Assembly: GCF_018446385.1 (NCBI RefSeq)
Contig: NC_055993.1
Coordinates: 67,596,631-67,660,630, forward strand
Reading direction: 5' to 3'
DNA from: Zingiber officinale
Lineage: Eukaryota > Streptophyta > Magnoliopsida > Zingiberales > Zingiberaceae
Length of the DNA stretch: 64,000 bases
Position 1 is the first letter of the stretch. Each line of letters opens with the position of its first letter. Made by a program: the position numbers and the translations under genes. The notes below the pieces were generated by a model. It was given only the letters and a program-made list of their open reading frames with translations. It ran no database searches and had not been told where the DNA came from. This document shows positions 34,434 to 46,206 of this stretch, one piece after another.

Positions 34434-36142
34434 TGTTAGGGTCGAAATGTGTTGGGGGGGGGGGGTGAATAGCTCATCGTGCGCTTGTCATCTTGTCGTC
34501 GCTTGTTTCTTGGTAATGATATACAGCAGAAAATACAAGAAACACAAATACAACGCTAACACGAAGGATTTACTTGGTATCCACCTCAAGAAGAGGTGAC
34601 TAATCCAAGGATCCACACACGACACACACTCTCCACTATGAAAACACTCCATTACGGTAACTACCGAAGGTGGAGAAGCCTGTACAGGACTCACACACAA
34701 CAAGAAGAAAAGAAGAAGCAAATACAAGTAAATCTTATAAGATTTTACAACATAAAACCCTAGCTTTCTTTTCCCTTCTTATTTGGAATGCCTCTTGATC
34801 TTGGAAGTGCAAGAACACCTTGCTCCAAGAAGTTTCAAGAACTGGCGGTGAGCTCTGTGGAGAGATTGTTGTGTGTCGGTGAAGAATCAGGTGAAGATCT
34901 GTTGAAGAAAATGCTCGCAACAGCTTTATCCAACCCTAACGGTCGGATCTCAATCGATTGGATTGCTCCTAATCGATTGGGGAGGCTTTGGATCGATCGG
35001 TCGATCGATCCAGAACACCTCTGTGCTCTCTGGAAATCGCTTGAATCTATCAACCGATCGATTCAAGGCTATCGCGCGATTTCCAACACTCCAATCGATC
35101 AACCGATCAATTGGAGGCTCCCAATCGATCGGGTGATAGATTGGGAGGACTTCTGTTCAATCGACGACAGTTCCCCAATCGATCACCCGATCGATTAGAG
35201 GCTCCCAATCGATCGGGTGATCGATTGGGAGAGCCTTTTGTCGCGGCACCAGTCCAATCGATCAGCCAATCGATTGGACATGATTCAATCGATCGGCTGA
35301 TCGATTGAATCAACTTGATTCACCCTAATCAAGTTCCAAGCCCCTAAAAACTCAACATCTGGTCAACCATGATCTATTGGGATATCTTACCTAGCATCCG
35401 GTCACCCTCGACCTGCTAGGACTTCCTCACCAAGTGTTCGGTCAATCCCTTTGACCCACTTGGAATTTTCTCCTTGTGCCAAGTATTCGGTCAACCCTTT
35501 GACCTACTTGGATTTCTCAATACCAAGTGTCCGGTCAACCTTAACCCACCTGAATTTCCACGTGTCTGGCTTCACTTACCAGGACTTCCCTTCTGCCAAG
35601 CTTCACTCACTAGGACTTCTCATCTGTCTAGCATCACTCACTAGGACTTCCCATCTGCCTAGCATCACTCACTAGGACTTTCACCTAGCTTTACTCACTA
35701 GGATTTCCCATCTGCCTAGCTTCACTCACCAGGACTTTCACCTAGCTTCATTCACTAGGATTTTCGTACTGCCTAACTTCACTCACTAAGTTTTTTACTT
35801 GGTTTCACTCACCAGGACTTTCACCTAGCTTCACTCACTAGATCTTTCACCTGGCTTCACTCACCAGGATTTTCCAACTGTCTGGCTTCACTCACCAGGA
35901 CTTCTCAGTCAAGTATCCAGTCAGTCTTGACTTACTTGACTCTTCTTCATATTTAATTGGTCAATCTTGACCAGAGGAAAATTGTACCAACAATCTCCTC
36001 AAATGAACGATTGCACCTGCAATCTTCACGTATTATCAGTCTCCATGTATTGTCAATGTATTGTCAAACATCGAAACCTAAACATCAAGACTCAAGCTTA
36101 GTCAACCAGGTCAACCTTGACCTAGGGAATATTGCACCAACA
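34434..36142 (-). repeat. 3' LTR of the pol-less Sirevirus
   Basis: This LTR is 1709 bp, with TGTTAGGG at the left and ACCAACA at the right end on the + strand. It contains a palindromic array of CAATCGAT...ATCGATTG motifs at 34950-35310, and a 25-30-bp array (CTTCACTCACTAGGACTT) at 35560-35910. A run of 13 G lies at 34453-34465. Confidence 0.88.
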
Positions 36143-38364
36143 ATCTCTCCCTTTTTGATGTTTGACAATACCTTTAAGTTAGGCTAATCTCATAGCCTCA
36201 AACTTCCTTTCATCCCAACGCATGAATGAGGATTTCCTTCATTCTCTACTTTTCCTAGAAGGTAAACTCCCTCTTTAGATAATGAAGGTCTAACTTAAAC
36301 CCTACATTCTCCCCCTATTGACACACATCAAAAAGAACTCTCCCCCTGAAGAGTTACTCATCGTTGTTCACAACTTCACTCGTTGTTCACAGCACCATAA
36401 TGAAAGTCTCATACCTTTCATTATCTTCAACGCTCACCCTTGAGCGTTAATCAATCCAACAATGAAAGTCTCATACCCTTCACTGTATTAACTGCTCACC
36501 CTGGAGCAGTACTCCACGTTATGATACTTATCCTAGAGCATCCATAACCCCTCAATGAAGATATCCACTTTCCATTGCTTTTCAACGCTTAACCTTGAGC
36601 AATTATCTTTCTAAACGAAGGTTTAACCACCTTCAATGGAGTCAGAAAATAAATTCCATGTCCTTAAAGAGTAACTCCCCTAAAGACATGTACATAACTG
36701 TTGTCATTGCACCAACAATGACTTAGAATCCTTAATTCTTTAAGAGGTCCAAAATTTTGAAGTTTTGAGGTTCAAAAATTCAATAATGAAACCAAACCTT
36801 AACCTAAACTTCTACTTAGTCTTTCTTAACCAATCCAATCTTGTTTTCATCATGAAAACACCCCCTAAATGTAAACAAATGTGTTTTAAGGGGTTAGGAA
36901 TGGTTACTTGGATGAAAAAGGGTTTAAAATGTTGAAAACAAACTTTTCCAGCCAAATTCAGCACTTCAATTGATCAATGGATCGATTGAAGCAGTGTGGA
37001 TCGATCCACTGAGTTTCTGTTCGCGAGAAACCCCTTCTCAATCAATCGCCCGATCGATTGAGGCACTTCAATCGATCGGGTGATCGATTGAAGCACTGAA
37101 ATTCTGAAATTTCATTTCAGTGAATTTCAGAAACTCCCAAAAAATTCTACAAAATTCTAAAAATCATGAAAATTCGTCTAGACACTATCAAGGAAAAATA
37201 GTTTTCTATGAAAATACTTCTTATTTTCAAAGATTGACACAAACTTGAAAACTTGTAAAAACTTTAATGTTTTCTTCAAGTTTGTGTCTAACTTTCAAAT
37301 GATGATTACTATCAAAAGATAGTCTTTATCAAGGTTTTCCAAAGTGTATTTGAAATCATTTTCAAAACTAATATCCAACCATGTTCTTTGGGCTCAATGC
37401 ACATGACTTGTACATTAGCTTTCCCAATGATTGGAAAACACAAACTATGTGTTTTGATGAACCTAAAACTCAACTAGATGCACTAAAACAACATCTTGAG
37501 TTTTATTCATCGTCCTAACATCTCACTTGTATATAATGTGCACTAAAACACATACAAGTCACCTTATAGGTCTTTGTGAGATGTAAAATTTGAATTTTTA
37601 CCCTAAACTAGGGATCATGCATATCTATCTAGGTATTTTGGGATTTTAAACATCCACCTAAGATGTTACTAGTTAGTAAATGTCATTTGTCCTTAATTGC
37701 AAGGAAATTAAAAATAATGCATGATGTATTATGACATACATAAAAAATAAATGATTTTTAAAAAGAAAATTTGCTATAACTGCATGATGTATGTATGACA
37801 TGATATTGTATTTTTATGTTTTTCATAATAAAGCAAGAATGCAAAAATGATGTCATGGCATGTGATGGGCAAACAAAGCATGGTAGTTTAACTTAAATAC
37901 AGTACCTAGATTTTCTATCTAAGTGCCCTTAAATCCTTAGCTAAACCTAAAATTAACCTAGATTGCCCCTTATCTACTCATGAAAATGCCAAAATCCAAA
38001 TTGACATTTCTTTAACTCATGATTAAATTTGTGCCAATTACAATTAAGTATATTCCTTAAATCTTTGGCACATTTTACTCTTTGAAAGAGAAACACTTTA
38101 AATGAAGGCTTAGATTTGCCTTCAAATCCCTAAGAAAATACCAAAACCCCAACTTGGTATTTCTTATGTTTTTCCAATTTGTGCCAATTTAAAAATAAAA
38201 TCAATATTTTCAAATTATGGCACATTTTACTTTTTTAAAGAGTAAATGAAAATCCACTTCATTTTCAAAAGTTAAAAATAACCTTGAAAATGCTCTTCAA
38301 ATGTCAACTTCATCAAAGTAGGGTTAACTATCCTCCCAATTTGAGTTGACACTCTCTAACTCAT
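36143..38364 (-). other. Internal region of the pol-less Sirevirus lacking pol
   Basis: This is where pol would lie, but no RT, integrase or protease block is visible in any frame. It holds the polypurine tracts near the 3' LTR (36143-36160, 36308-36317 and 36339-36348), a short CAATCGATCG palindrome group at 36975-37095, and AT-rich DNA. Confidence 0.7.
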
Positions 38365-40022
38365 CTAAGGGGTAGAGAAAATGCTCCTAGGAACCCAAAA
38401 CCTATTGGTGCTCCTTGGATTCTCTAGGTACTCACTAGGGATAACTTCCCTAGATACCTTCCTAATGACCTTGTTGTGCTTCTTAGAAGCCTTGGTCACC
38501 TTTTCTATGTCAACTCTAGGGATTTCTTCCCTTGTGACATTCTTAGTGACTTTCTTAGACTTCCTTGAAGTTTTAGTCATATTTGTCACAAAAATACTCT
38601 TAGGGATGACTTTTCTAGTATTTTTGACTTGACCACTATACCTAGACTTGGTTCCATAGCTATATGAAACCCTATGGTAAGAAGTTACACCCTTCTTAGT
38701 CTTTGGTTTGTAACCCAAACCTCTATGATCATAGGATGACTCTTGTTTCTCTAAACCTAGGTTTTGATTCTTGGACCCTTGTGTTTCATTTTTGATTCTT
38801 TTAAGGGTCCTATCCAATTTATCAAGTCTTGACCTCAAAACTTGATTTTCTCTCCATAATACCTCAACCTTAGACTTTTCACTAACACCTTGATTTTTCT
38901 TTTTCTTAGGTAAATACCTAAAATCCTTAAAGTTATTGCCTAAATTATTTTCTATCCTTCTAACCTTAGGTTGAGTGGTTTTAGCATGATAGACTACATA
39001 ATTCTCCTTAATTCTATCATGCTTCCTATTTTTATGGTAAATAGCATTTAAATGAAATAAATTAGAGCTAGCATGCTTTTTACCATTATTCAAGGGGATA
39101 GGCTCAATAAATGATACCTTGGGTTTTACCTTGGAAGCTCCCCCTTGACTTGTACTTCCTCCTTTAGCTTTGATCGCATTCTTCCCCTTCGGACATTGAT
39201 TCTGATAATGTCCTTTTTGATTGCACAAAAAACACACAATCTGCTCCTTGCTCTTCTTTGTTGTGGGAGCGGTCTCCTTGGGTTTATCCTTGCCCTTAGG
39301 TGCCACTTGACCCTTCTTCTTGACTAATTTTGGGCACTTGCTCTTATAATGTCCATGTTCCCTACACTCAAAGTAAATAATATGATTTTTATTTTTAATT
39401 GACATAATTATACCTTCATGTATAGGGATGACACTTGATCCTCCATTTGATGTCTCTTGATTTTTGGAGGATACATCATCTTCTTCTCCACTTAACCCGG
39501 ATGTAGAAGCTTCTTCTTGTTCTTCTTGATCCGGTATCAATGAAGGTCTCTCCCCCTCAATCCTAGAGTTGGAGGCTTCTTGGACTTCCTTTTCGGAAGT
39601 TGAGCATCTCTCAACTTCGGAGTCCTCTTGCTCTTGACCTTGATCCACTGAGTCGCTCTCTTTGGATCCTTCTTGATTTGGTACAGTGGAGGGGATCTCA
39701 TGAATCTTTGCCAATTTGCTCCAAAGCTCCTTGACATTCTCAAATTCTCTAATTTGAGTCAAAATATTGCTTGGCAATAAATTGACCAATAGCTTGGTCA
39801 CTTTGTCATTTGCCTCGCTCCTTTGAATTTGCTCTTGGCTCCATTTACTCTTCTTGAGGATCTTGCCTTTTGAATTTCTTGGAGCTTCGAAGCCTTCCAT
39901 TAGAGCAAACCATTGCTCTATTTCCATCATCAAAATTTTTTTGATTTCCAAGAATCGAAGCTCGTCATAGTGAATGGTGGAGGCACCCTTGTGTCGAATC
40001 CGAGGCCATCTCGGAATTCCAT
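38365..40022 (-). pseudogene. Gag of the pol-less Sirevirus, frameshifted near the N terminus
   Basis: The likely ATG is at 40022. About 28 codons later a run of seven A (near 39938-39944) shifts frame, and the remaining roughly 525 codons are open to 38365. The body has a UBN2-like segment (IREFENVKELWSKLAKIHE), an acidic stretch, two zinc knuckles, basic spacers, and a GLGY block as in the other Sirevirus. The second knuckle (CFLCNQKGHYQNQC) is complete. In the first (FECREHGHYKSKC) the leading Cys is replaced by Tyr, so it cannot bind zinc normally. The long open frame with no pol suggests gag outlasted pol in this lineage. Confidence 0.82.
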
Positions 40023-40134
40023 CTTGAAGTTGAGCCTTGGATAGAATCTTTTGCTTGATGAAATTTGCTCAAACTTCTTCACCCTCTGGCCTTGTTGCCC
40101 CTTCCAGTGATGATTTCTGTGAAGAGCGACCTGC

Positions 40135-40145
40135 CTCTGATACCA
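40135..40145 (-). other. Primer-binding site of the pol-less Sirevirus
   Basis: TGGTATCAGAG on the minus strand lies two bases inside the 5' LTR. It matches 11 bases of the initiator-Met tRNA 3' end; the twelfth differs. Confidence 0.88.
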
Positions 40146-40147
40146 CT

Positions 40148-43100
40148 TGTTAGAATCGAAATGTGCTAGAGGGGGGGTGAATAACTCGTCGTGCGCTCGT
40201 CGTCTTGTCGTCGCTTGTTTCTTGGTGATGATATGCAGCGAAAAATACAAGAAACACAAATACAACGCTAACACGAAGGATTTACTTGGTATCCACCTCA
40301 AGAAGAGGTGACTAATCCAAGGATTCACACACGACATGCACTCTCCACTATGAAAACACTCTATTACGGTAACTACCGAATGCGGAGAAGCCTGTATAGA
40401 ACTCTCACACAACAAGAAGAAAAGAAGAAGCAAATATAAGTAAATCTTATAAGATTTTACAGCATAAAACACTAGCTTTCTTTTCCCTTCTTGTTTGGAA
40501 TGCCTCTTGATCTTGGAAGTGCAAGAACGCCTTGCTCCAAAAAGCTTCAAGAACTGGCGGTGAGCTCTGTGGAGAGATCGCTGTGTGTCGGTGAAGAATC
40601 AGGTGAAGATCTGTTGAAGAAAACGCTCGCAACGGCTTTATCCAGCTCTAACGGTCGGATCCCAATCGATTGGATTGCTCCCAATCGATTGAGGAGGCTT
40701 TGGATTGATCGGTCGATCGATCCAGAGCGCCTCTGTGCTCTCTGGAAATTGCCTGAATCAATCAACCGATCGATTCAAGGCTATCAGGCGATTTTCAGCG
40801 CTCCAATCGATCAACCGATCGATTTGAGGCTCCCAATCGATCAGGTGATCGATTGGGAGGCTTCTATACAATCAGCGACAGTTCCCCAATTGATCGCCCG
40901 ATCGATTAGAGGCTCCTAATCGATCGAGTGATCGATTGGGAGAGCCTTTTGTCGCGGCACCAGTCTAATCGATCATCCGATCGATTGGACATGATTCAAT
41001 CGATTGGTTGATCGATTGAATCAACTTGATTCACCCTAATCAAGTTCCAAGTTCCTAAAATCCCAACATCTGGCCAACCATGACCTGTTGGGGCATCATG
41101 CCTAGCATCTGGTTACCCTCGACCTGCTAGGACTTCCTCACCAAGTGTCCGGTCAATCCCTTTGACTCACTTGGAATTTTCTCCTCATGCTAAGTATCCG
41201 GTCAACCCTTTGACCTACTTGGACTTCTCAATACCAGGTGTCCGGTCAACCTTGACCCACCTGGATTTCCACATGCCTGGCTTCACTCACCAAGACTTCC
41301 CTTCTGCCTAGCTTCACTCACTAGGACTTTCCATCTGTCTGGCTTCACTCATCACCAGGACTTTCACCTACCTTTACTCACTAGGGTTTTCCATCTGCCT
41401 AACTTCACTCACCAGGACTTTCACCTTGTTAGAGTGTATACTGAAAGCCTAAGCTTTTGTAAACATTTATTTTGAATAAAGAATCACATTTGGTCAAATT
41501 GTCTACATTTAGTTGTAGTTGTTCAATTAATTTATATTGTAGATAACATAGTATGTGGTGCCACATACAGAAGATGATGTTATCAGTACCTTATAAATTA
41601 TAAACAGTAGCTCATGACCAAAATGGAAAGGAACAAACCATTGGAAGGTCGTAGTGTAATTAGGAATTAGTTTATCTTGACTATATAATTACACTAGTAC
41701 ACTTAGAGTGTATTGAGTAGGACCATTAGAGGTCGTTTCTTTTATACTGACTTTATAAAAGAACAAATACCTCAGTTATTATGGAAGTGTGTGCTCTTAA
41801 TCCTAATATAATAATAAGCACATATATTTGATATTTATTTCTTTAATTTATCAATGGGTGAGATTTAGTTCGATAAATCAATAAGTCCGATAAGTTGGGA
41901 AATGATATCACTTATAGTGTGTGTTGTTGATTATAGAGGGAAATTGTGTCCTAGTAATCTAGGTTGATAATGTCCCCAAGTTGAGCTCATAAAGATTGTC
42001 ATGTTAAACCCTGCAGGTGGACTTAGTCCGACATGACGATAAGGTTGAGTGGTACTATTCTTGGATTAAGATATTAATTAAATGAGTTGTCAGTAACTCA
42101 CTTAATTAGTGGACATTCGACATCTTAAACACAGGGAGACTAACACACTCATAATAAGAAGGAGCCCAAAAATGTAATTTGGGATTGGTGTGGTAGTTCA
42201 ATAATAGTTCTCTAGTGGAATGAATTATTATTGATAAAATTAAGTTGTGTGTTCGGGGCGAACACGGGATGCTTAATTTTATCGGGAGACCAAAACCAAT
42301 TCCTCCTCTCGGTCCCTATCGTAGCCTCTTATTTATAGAGTACTATACCCACCTATACCCACCTTCATACCCATGATAAGGGGGCCGACTAAGCTTGCTT
42401 GTGGATCAAGCTTGGGTCGGCCAAGCCTTGATTCATGGGTGGTCGGCCCTAGCTTGAACCCAAGCTTAGGTGGTCGGCCACCATTAAATTTAAAAGAATT
42501 TTAATTTTAAAATTTTCTTATGTGGAAGATATAATTTATTGGAGAGAATTAAAATTAAAATATCTCTTCTACAAAAGATTAAGAAAAGAGATTAGATCTC
42601 TTTCCTTATTTGTAGATAGGAAAGATATTTTATTTTTTTATCTTTGTAAATTATTCACATGTTGAAAAATTAAAATTATGGAAATTTCTTTTTATCAACC
42701 ATGAAGGGATTTTAAAGGGAAATTTTATTTTTTAAAATTTTCGAAGACAAATAAGGAATTTTTAATTGTTGATTAAAAATTGTCTTGTTTGCTCTCCATG
42801 AGGTGGCCGACCATTACATAATTGATTAGGAAATTTTATTTAATTTTTCTTAATTAATTGATGTCAAGGAAAATTAAGGAAATTTTATTGTAATTAAATT
42901 TCCTTATTTACCAAAGCTAAGGAATATAAAAGAGGGGGTTGGGGTGTCTTCATGAGATACAACCTCTATTATTCTCTCCCTCTTTTCCTTTGTGTTGTGG
43001 CCGACCATCTTCTCTCCCTCTCTTCCTCTTTGTGGTGGCCGAAACTCTTCCTTGCTTGGAGCTTTTGTGGTGGCCGGATACTACATGGAGAAGAAGAAGA

Positions 43101-44221
43101 AGAAGGAGAGAAAGCTTACATCCCTTGGAGCTTAGTTGGTGGAAAAGGTTCTTCATCCTTGGATTTTGGTGCTTGGCTGAAACTTGAAGGAAGAAGAAGA
43201 AGGTGCTAGGTGGTCCTCATCTTGGAAGATCGTTGTCCACACAACGTCTGAGGTTAGAAGAGGAATACGGTAGAAGATCAAGAGGTCTTTCTAAAAGGTA
43301 TAACTAGTATTTTTCCTTTTTGGAAATAATACCAAATACAAGAGGTATGCGATTCTAGTATTTCGAATTTGTTTTCGATGTTGTGTTTTTTTAGTTTTTC
43401 TTTTCCTTGTGATTTGATTGTTCTTTTCGGTTGACCTAAAGTTATTTAATGAAATTAAATATTAGTTTTTCATAAAAGCCTTTGTCTAGTCGGTGGTGGT
43501 TGTTCCCATATCCAAGAAGGCCATGTGCCTCGCCACGTCAGTACTGGAAGCCAATTTTGGAAATTAATATTTAATAGAATTTATAACTTAGGTGATTTGG
43601 ATCGAAAGTGTTAAGTTCCGCAGGAGATCCAAGTCTAAACCCAAAAGAACAAATAGATTAAACTTTGGATCAAACGTGTTAAGTTCCGCAGGCGATCCAA
43701 GTTTAATTTAAAAGAACACATGGTAGCTAGGAAAAGGTTCAGACCTTTGTACAAAATTTTTGTACAGTGGAACCATTAGGTTTTCCGAGTAGCAACCAAC
43801 ACACCTAGCTTCACTTACTAGGATTTTCATACTGCCTAGCTTCACTCACTAGGTCTTTTACCTGACTTCACTCACCAGGACTTTCACCTAGCTTCACTCA
43901 CTAGGTCTTTCACCTGACTTCACTCACTAGGATTTTCCAACTGTCTATCTTCACTCATCAGGACTTCTCAGTCAAGTATCCAGTCAGTTTTGACCTACTT
44001 GACTCTTCTTCACATCTAACTGGTCAATCTTTACCAGAGGAGAATTGTAGCAACAATCTCCCCAAATGAACGATTGCACCTGCAATCTTTACGTATTATC
44101 AGTCTCCATGTATTGTCAATATATTGTCAAAAATTGAAACTTAAATATCAAGACTTAAGCTTGAGCCTTCTCAAGCTTAGTCAACCATGTCAACCTTGAC
44201 CTAGGGAATATTACACTAACA
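40148..44221 (-). repeat. 5' LTR of the pol-less Sirevirus, split by a solo LTR
   Basis: The sequence matches 34434-36142 across its length. The homology is interrupted at 41426 and resumes at 43802. Without the insertion and its TSD it is about 1694 bp. It includes the CAATCGAT palindromes (40660-41010) and the CACTAGGACTT array on both sides of the insertion. Confidence 0.88.
41427..43801 (+). mobile_element. Solo LTR, 2375 bp, TSD CACCT
   Basis: It begins TGTTAGAGTG and ends GCAACCAACA, with CACCT at 41422-41426 and 43802-43806. A TATAAAAGAGG box near 42924-42935 gives plus orientation. No PBS, polypurine tract or protein block lies inside, and the start sequence does not recur at the end, so it is a single LTR. 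It sits in the CACTAGGACTTTCACCT array of the older LTR. Lineage is not assigned; its style suggests Copia. Confidence 0.88.
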
Positions 44222-44702
44222 GCAGCCTCAGAAATTCATAGGACCTGAAATGAGTCCAATCGGATTTGTGTAGGTCTATTAGTGGATTTCGATCAAAACC
44301 CACTAATGGACCTAGACATGCCCGATTGGACTTATTTCAGGTTCTATGGATTTCTAAGGTTGTAAGGAGTCAAAAAGTGTTATCCATTACTTATTTTGAC
44401 TTCTCAGGGGTGTTAAAATATTTTTGGAAGAATCAGCTTCTCATGAGACTTTTTAAGTTCAGTTATCATAGAGGAAAGAGAAAATAAGAGAGATGGAGAA
44501 AAGAGAAGAGATGTTACATGCATAGGAGGAAAGATAAGGGAGAGAGAAATGAAAGAGAAAAGAAAAATGAAAAATAATCAAATTTGTCAAGAGGGTAGTA
44601 TGAGAAGAGCATTGTAAAAGGTATTCCCTTTAATAAATACCAAAGTAGTGTACTTCTTTTGATAAATTTAAAAATTTAAATACGTCTTTTGGTAAATTAT
44701 TG
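44222..44702 (-). repeat. Right inverted arm, outer part
   Basis: The reverse complement matches 32153-32640, including the purine-rich strand (AGAGAAAATAAGAGAGATGG) opposite the pyrimidine tract at 32270-32370. It ends at 44702 against the 9-bp TSD. Confidence 0.8.
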
Positions 44703-44711
44703 ATTATTTTA

Positions 44712-46206
44712 ATTTTTGACCATTAATGACATCATGCCATTGAGAGGAAGTTTAGCATGAATTAAAACTAGCATAATTAGCAAATGCATGAGTGGGATCT
44801 AATAAAATCTGTTGCCAAGTTTCGATCCTCTGACTACTATAGTCATTATCTCACAGACTTTCAAATGAACCAGTTTAAAATTAAATTATGTTAATGTCTT
44901 TTTTTTACACTGAAAAAATTTCAAGATTTATTAGTAATTTTAACTTTTTATCCTTCTCAAATCACATACACGTAACCTAATTTCTATTATCTACATCGCT
45001 TCTTCTCGCTGTCTCAATCCTTATCGGTTCTTCATTGTTCTCTTCTCCCCCCTTTCTCTCCAATTTTTACTACAGCTTTCTCCTTCTTATCCCTTTTATA
45101 TCACAACACATCAATCCATCCGTTTTGACTCTTCTGCATATCGATACAGCCATATCAATCCATTTATATCTCATCGATTCTTCGAAAATAATCATAGCTG
45201 CATTTATCCATCTCTGTATCTCATCAATCATCAATTTTTCAGATAATATAAGATGTTTTTGCTACATAACTTAAGGTATGATCAATAACCTAATTTTTTA
45301 CTTTATTTTCATATTAAGATTTTTATATAATAAATTATACTATTATTAAATAATGTTGTTTAATTACTAATCTACTATAATGGACTCTCTAATAAAAAAT
45401 TAATTTAATTTTTTATATCAGATATTAAATTGATAAGAATAAATACTACATTTGATCTTAACCCAAAAATCGAGAAAGATATGTTTTCTAATCTAAGTTA
45501 TTTATAGAAACTTATCCGCTTATGATATTGTCAATCCTAAGAAATGAGGCTAAAAAGAATCATGATTGTGCATATTTTTATATAAAAAATAATAAAAAAT
45601 TACTAAAAGATATTAACATAATTTAATTTTAGACTTTATCAAAATAGTAAAATAATTTACATGTATTTATATATTATATTATACATGTAACGTGGGTAAG
45701 TGATGACTAATTTGTAATATAGATATGAAATCATTCATATATTTATTTATTTATTAGAGAATTTAATAAATGCGTGAGACATGACATGTTAAAAATATGA
45801 AACATAATATGTTTTTATAGAAATTAGTTTAAAAAGTTCAAAATAAGGTGCTACCTAATTCTTAATTTTATTATTATTTTAAGAAAAATATATTGATTAA
45901 AAGCACTTGGCTTACAGTATTTTTTCTTTACAAGACTGCATCTAATTTTTTCTTAAACAATAATAAATTTTAGGATGTTCATTATAATTAAATAATATTT
46001 TTTTTCTAAAATTATGTAGCCATAATTTAAAACGATATCTTTATCTTTAATTTTAAATAAAGATCATTCGACCGCCGGCTTATATAATGAACCGTTTGCA
46101 AGTTATCTTAAAATATTAAAATAGAATTAAGAATTTAATTTAATTTAAAAGTATTTTATCTCGGTTTTAGAAAATGCATTAAACATTTTTAATTGTAACA
46201 AAACCT
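44712..46206. other. AT-rich intergenic DNA upstream of YAK1
   Basis: No conserved coding sequence, LTR boundary or RNA gene was found. It is the distal promoter side of YAK1. Confidence 0.5.

Larger units (their letters stand above)
34434..44221 (-). mobile_element. Pol-less Sirevirus derivative inserted in the transposon arm
   Basis: Left LTR 34434-36142, internal domain 36143-40147 and right LTR 40148-44221 (which contains a solo LTR). Flanks are GTAGT (34429-34433) and GCAGC (44222-44226). The equivalent arm sequence elsewhere reads GTAGTCT, so this is a TSD with two transitions. Internal DNA holds an iMet-type PBS, a frameshifted gag, and repeated polypurine tracts (36308, 36339 and next to the 3' LTR). 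There is no protease, integrase or RT in 4 kb, so it depends on other elements for mobility. The LTRs differ noticeably more than those of the 13556-24008 element, so this insertion is older. Confidence 0.88.
32153..44702. mobile_element. Mutator-like transposon with long inverted arms and captured gene fragment, interrupted by a retrotransposon
   Basis: Nine-base direct repeats ATTATTTTA at 32144-32152 and 44703-44711 flank two inverted arms that align to their outermost bases (CRATARTTTAYCA). The left arm is 32153-about 33045. The right arm is split into 44222-44702 and 33944-34433 by a Sirevirus derivative. Without that insertion the element is about 2.8 kb, with arms of about 0.9 kb and a 0.9-kb centre holding importin-alpha exons. 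A 9-bp TSD, long arms and host exons with introns match Pack-MULEs. There is no transposase, so it is non-autonomous. The TSD is AT-rich, so chance cannot be wholly excluded. Confidence 0.75.

Noticed and set aside
34788-35198. 136-residue ORF, with a similar one at 40491-40919
   Set aside because: Both fall in the paired LTRs of the pol-less Sirevirus; the shared sequence is LTR similarity and they contain no known domain.
39930-40550. 206-residue minus-strand ORF
   Set aside because: Most of it reads through the 5' LTR and leader. Only its last 30 or so codons are the real gag N terminus, which shifts frame into the main gag.
42939-43209. Overlapping ORFs of 82-85 residues
   Set aside because: They lie in the transcribed part of a solo LTR; CTC/GAA-rich wording produces open frames on both strands.
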